The notes beneath the pieces were generated by a model that saw only the letters and a list, made by a program, of their open reading frames with translations, did not search any database and had not been told where the DNA came from. This document shows positions 5,360-7,126 of a stretch of DNA of 7,126 bases, piece by piece. The translations under genes and the position numbers were made by a program. Numbering within the stretch: the stretch's first letter is position 1; every line of letters starts with the position of its first letter. Source of the stretch: Gammaproteobacteria bacterium (GTDB lineage Bacteria; Gemmatimonadota; Gemmatimonadetes; Longimicrobiales; Gaopeijiaceae); contig JAHEKL010000143.1 in assembly GCA_024638345.1 (NCBI GenBank), positions 1 to 7,126 of the forward strand. The letters are read 5' to 3'.

Positions 5360-6046
5360 TCAAGGACTACCGCCTCCCGGTCCGCCACCGCCCCCCGGAG
5401 GCCCATCGGGCGGGCCTCGTCCCGGAGGCTCAGGCGGTCCGCCGCCACCCGGCGCGGGAATCGAAGACGGCGGCCCCCCACCTCCCGCGCCCGGAAGAGC
5501 GTCTGGTGGGCCCCTGCCCGGGAAACCGTCGACCAGTCCCGGAGGACCGGCGAACCCTGGCGTGTTGGCGAGGCCCTCTGGACCTCGGGCCAACGCTTCT
5601 CGAACCCTGGATAGGGCCGCTTCCGGGACCACACCCTGCCCAACCAGATAGGTGAGTGCCGCGATCGCGACCGTCCTCTGCTCGCCCGGAGCGCTCGCCA
5701 CCAGCTCAGTAAGAACCGACTCGCTCACACCGGCGCCCAGCGCATCGGCACCCACGGAGATCTCCGCAGCTCCCGAGATCCCACCCACGCCGCCGATCAC
5801 CTCCTGAGCTCGGGTCAACCGATCGAGCCGTTGCTCGACCGCCTGGGCGATCCGGTCCATCGGAATTCCCTTCGCCCGGCCCTCGGCAACCTTGCTCTCC
5901 AGTAACGCCATCGGAACTCCCGCTTCTCGAGCACGCTCGAAGCTCGACTCGATCCGTTCGTCGGGGCTCTGTGCTCCCGCCACCAAGGGGATCATCGTCA
6001 TCCAGACCAGCAGCACTGCCGGTGTGACCCTCTCAGAGGTGGTCAT
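5360..6046 (-). CDS. Secreted protein with helical GxP repeats and a Gly/Pro-rich C-terminal tail; function unknown
   Basis: The 228-residue product begins with a signal peptide (about 1-25): polar start MTTSERV, hydrophobic core AVLLVWMTMIPLV, cleavage after AGA before QSPDE. The middle is predicted helical and repeats the pattern G-x-P-xxx-[LI]-xxx-V-x-E three times (GVPMALLESKV at 43-53, GIPMDRIAQAV at 60-70, GVVPEAALSRV at 138-148, the last with one extra residue). Residues 166-228 are almost only Gly and Pro with a few Ser, Ala, Asp and Glu, and look unstructured. I do not recognise a named family. The ATG at 6046 has AGAGGA 8 nt upstream and places the signal peptide first; the longer frame to 6148 adds Arg-rich residues unlike a leader. 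It follows the ECF sigma gene by 126 nt, with a candidate ECF promoter between, so it may be a target of that sigma factor. Confidence 0.8.
   Translation of the reverse strand: MTTSERVTPAVLLVWMTMIPLVAGAQSPDERIESSFERAREAGVPMALLESKVAEGRAKGIPMDRIAQAVEQRLDRLTRAQEVIGGVGGISGAAEISVGADALGAGVSESVLTELVASAPGEQRTVAIAALTYLVGQGVVPEAALSRVREALARGPEGLANTPGFAGPPGLVDGFPGRGPPDALPGAGGGGPPSSIPAPGGGGPPEPPGRGPPDGPPGGGGGPGGGSP
5363..5551. repeat. Low-complexity Gly/Pro-coding tract
   Basis: This is the part of the secreted protein gene coding for its last 63 residues. It is dense in CCG, CCC, GGA and GGC codons and in short repeats such as GGGGPP and RGPPD (the latter at 178-182 and 210-214 of the protein). Such tracts tend to change length by slippage, so this tail may vary between strains. 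Confidence 0.6.
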
Positions 6047-6110
6047 CTTCACAGTCCTCTTTTCCGGTGCACGGCAAGCTTTTCCGGCACGAGTTGGGCC
6101 CGGGCTGCGG

Positions 6111-6136
6111 GCGGTCCTACAGTGCGGTCCTACAGT
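6111..6136. repeat. Exact 13-bp tandem repeat between sigma gene and secreted protein gene
   Basis: GCGGTCCTACAGT occurs twice, head to tail (6111-6123 and 6124-6136), with no mismatch. It lies at about the predicted transcription start and first 25 nt downstream of the candidate ECF promoter. With AAGGAC just beyond, the right copy also forms a small inverted repeat (GTCCT...AGGAC). It could be a pair of regulator sites or a recent slippage duplication. Confidence 0.6.
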
Positions 6137-6138
6137 AA

Positions 6139-6166
6139 GGACGAGCATACCTGGTGATCCGTCACA
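6139..6166 (-). promoter_or_regulatory. Candidate ECF-type promoter
   Basis: On the minus strand, TGTGACG (6166-6160) is followed by exactly 16 nt and CGTCC (6143-6139). This resembles the -35 (an A-C core) and -10 (CGTC) of many ECF sigma promoters. It lies 6 nt after the stop of the ECF sigma gene and about 95 nt before the secreted protein start, so the adjacent sigma factor is the natural candidate to use it. This rests on motif resemblance only. Confidence 0.4.
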
Positions 6167-6172
6167 AACTTC

Positions 6173-6781
6173 TCAGGTGGGACCATGGATGCCGGCCAAC
6201 TCGAGCTGAGACCGAAGGAACTCCCGGGCACGGTGGACCCTCATCTTCATTGCGCTGACCGAGGCTCCGGCGGTCTCCGCCATCTCTTCGTAGGAGCGCT
6301 CCTCGACATGCTTGAGTACGAACGCCTCCCGTTGTTCCGCGGGAAGGGAGGCCAACGCCGCGTTCATCACCTCGCGGATCGAACTCCATTCCATCCGGAG
6401 CGCTGGACTCACGTCGGTCGACGGCTGGGCGAGGGGGATCGGCACTCGTTTCCGGGCCGCAGGGCTCTTCAGGTGATCGAGGCAGCGATTGCGAAGGATC
6501 CGGGAAAGCCACACCCGGAATCGCTCTGGATCCCGGCACTGGGAAAGCCCCTCATATGCCCGAACGAGCGTGTCCTGGACCAAGTCGGAAGCGGTGTCTC
6601 CGTCGAGCCCGATGGCACGGGCGTGGCGGTAGAGAGCGTCCTGGTATCGGCGCACCAGCAACGCAAAGGCTTCCTTACGTCCGGCGAGTGTCTCGTGAAC
6701 GAGCTCTCCGTCGGTCGCTTCCGCCTTCAGGGCGGCTTGCTCGTGAGCGGTTCGATTGGCTCTTGCCTCGGGCTGACTCAT
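6173..6781 (-). CDS. ECF-family RNA polymerase sigma factor (sigma70 regions 2 and 4)
   Basis: The 202-residue protein directs RNA polymerase to specific promoters. Region 2 (about 26-105) contains AFALLVRRYQDALYRHA, the core-binding segment ASDLVQDTLVRAYEGL (64-79) and FRVWLSRILRNRCLDHLK (88-105). After a Pro-rich linker, region 4 (about 137-195) has LPAEQREAFVLKHVEERS then YEEMAETAGASVSAMKMRVH, the helix-turn-helix that reads the -35 element. Regions 1.2 and 3 are absent, as in ECF sigmas. The ATG at 6781 is set by the end of the upstream gene, whose stop is 8 nt away; AGAG overlapping that stop serves as a modest ribosome site, so translation is probably coupled. The frame is open further upstream, but that extension overlaps the CBM gene and has no family sequence. 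No anti-sigma gene is visible nearby. Confidence 0.93.
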   Translation of the reverse strand: MSQPEARANRTAHEQAALKAEATDGELVHETLAGRKEAFALLVRRYQDALYRHARAIGLDGDTASDLVQDTLVRAYEGLSQCRDPERFRVWLSRILRNRCLDHLKSPAARKRVPIPLAQPSTDVSPALRMEWSSIREVMNAALASLPAEQREAFVLKHVEERSYEEMAETAGASVSAMKMRVHRAREFLRSQLELAGIHGPT

Positions 6782-6789
6782 TCCGATCT

Positions 6790-7126
6790 CTAAGGCGCGA
6801 TCAATGCGGCTACCCAACCTCCCATTCCGTCCTCCTTCCTTCCCGGTACCTCCTCCGGCACGAACCATTCCCCGTCCGCGCCGCGAAAGGCGTAGTGGTA
6901 GACTCCCGGTGAGAGATCCAACTCGATCCACCACTCGCCTCCACGACGCTCCATGGGTACCGGCTGCCACCCCGTGAAGTCCCCCGCGATCGACGGTGGT
7001 GAGGAAGCGAGCGACAAAGGGAGACGAATCACCATGCGTCCAGGGGCCCTCTGCTCGGGACCCACCGTTGACGGTGGGCTCCGACTCGAGCCCAGTCGGT
7101 AGGTGATCCCAATCCCCCAACTCGTC
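6790..7126 (-). CDS. C-terminus of a probable outer-membrane barrel protein with a glycogen-binding (AMPK-type CBM, E-set) domain; 5' end outside window
   Basis: Only the last 111 residues are in the window; the frame is open to the right edge, upstream of the GTG at 7065. The first residues, SWGIGITYRLG, read like the last strand of an outer-membrane beta-barrel. A Ser/Pro-rich linker follows, then an AMPK-beta/CBM48-like domain: MVIRLPLSL, the signature GDFTGWQPVPM, GEWWIELDLSPGVYHYAF, GEWFVPEE, and a closing DGMGGWVAALIAP. The conserved Trp residues and the G-x-Y-x-Y-x-F strand fit starch/glycogen-binding modules. The barrel call is an inference from about a dozen residues; the CBM fold is much firmer. 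It is coupled to the ECF sigma gene, which suggests the sigma factor responds to or controls surface carbohydrate handling. Confidence 0.8.
   Translation of the reverse strand, partial: TSWGIGITYRLGSSRSPPSTVGPEQRAPGRMVIRLPLSLASSPPSIAGDFTGWQPVPMERRGGEWWIELDLSPGVYHYAFRGADGEWFVPEEVPGRKEDGMGGWVAALIAP
7061..7078. repeat. Short inverted repeat inside the linker of the CBM gene
   Basis: CCCACCG (7061-7067) and CGGTGGG (7072-7078) are exact inverted copies around TTGA. They lie in the coding sequence for the Ser/Pro linker between barrel and CBM. This may be only a by-product of Pro and Gly codons. Confidence 0.35.

Noticed and set aside
6782..7120. 113-residue N-terminal extension of the ECF sigma factor
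   Set aside because: It lies antiphase to the CBM-domain coding sequence, which has clear family motifs. The ATG at 6781 is correctly placed behind the CBM stop.
1..7126. CRISPR array, tRNA, rRNA, insertion sequence or phage genes
   Set aside because: I saw no spaced repeat array, no cloverleaf with an acceptor end, no transposase motifs and no terminal repeats with target duplications.

Overview
This is a GC-rich stretch (by eye well above 60% GC) from a Gram-negative-type bacterium. The incomplete gene at the right edge reads as the end of an outer-membrane barrel joined to a glycogen-binding (AMPK-type CBM) module and coupled to an ECF sigma factor. With the overall style of the genes, this suggests Gemmatimonadota or a near relative. 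That assignment is an inference from gene style; there is no rRNA in the window.

Layout. Plus strand, 1-1682: the 3' part of a secreted NHL/six-bladed propeller protein of the peptidyl-hydroxyglycine amidating-lyase (PAL) type, then apt (adenine phosphoribosyltransferase). A strong hairpin in the 75-nt gap carries the apt Shine-Dalgarno in its 3' arm. Everything else is on the minus strand and converges on apt at about 1683-1731. In order of transcription (right to left) it holds: (i) the barrel/CBM gene end (7126-6790), an ECF sigma factor 8 nt behind it (6781-6173), a secreted protein with a Gly/Pro-rich tail (6046-5360) and a truncated receiver-like protein (5320-4853); (ii) a leader of about 400 nt and a PilZ protein (4454-4137); (iii) a small single-domain FAD protein (3952-3404) and a membrane-anchored FMN/3Fe-4S glutamate-synthase-like protein (3327-1732).

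The most interesting element is not a gene. The leader of the PilZ gene (about 4676-4768, minus strand) folds as a GEMM-I (c-di-GMP-I) riboswitch aptamer. It has a 6-position P2 stem closed by a GAAA tetraloop, the GACGCA and GCCACGGG core, and a closing P1 pairing. A candidate sigma70 promoter lies upstream. A cyclic-dinucleotide RNA sensor therefore seems to control a protein that itself binds c-di-GMP. The base matching G20 of the Vibrio Vc2 aptamer is A, the substitution tied to 3',3'-cGAMP recognition in Geobacter GEMM-I variants, so the ligand is open.

A second regulatory theme is the surface/ECF cluster. A TGTGACG-N16-CGTCC motif just after the sigma gene looks like an ECF-type promoter for the secreted Gly/Pro-rich protein, and an exact 13-bp tandem repeat sits directly downstream of it. 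The FAD and FMN/Fe-S proteins look like a two-gene redox unit.
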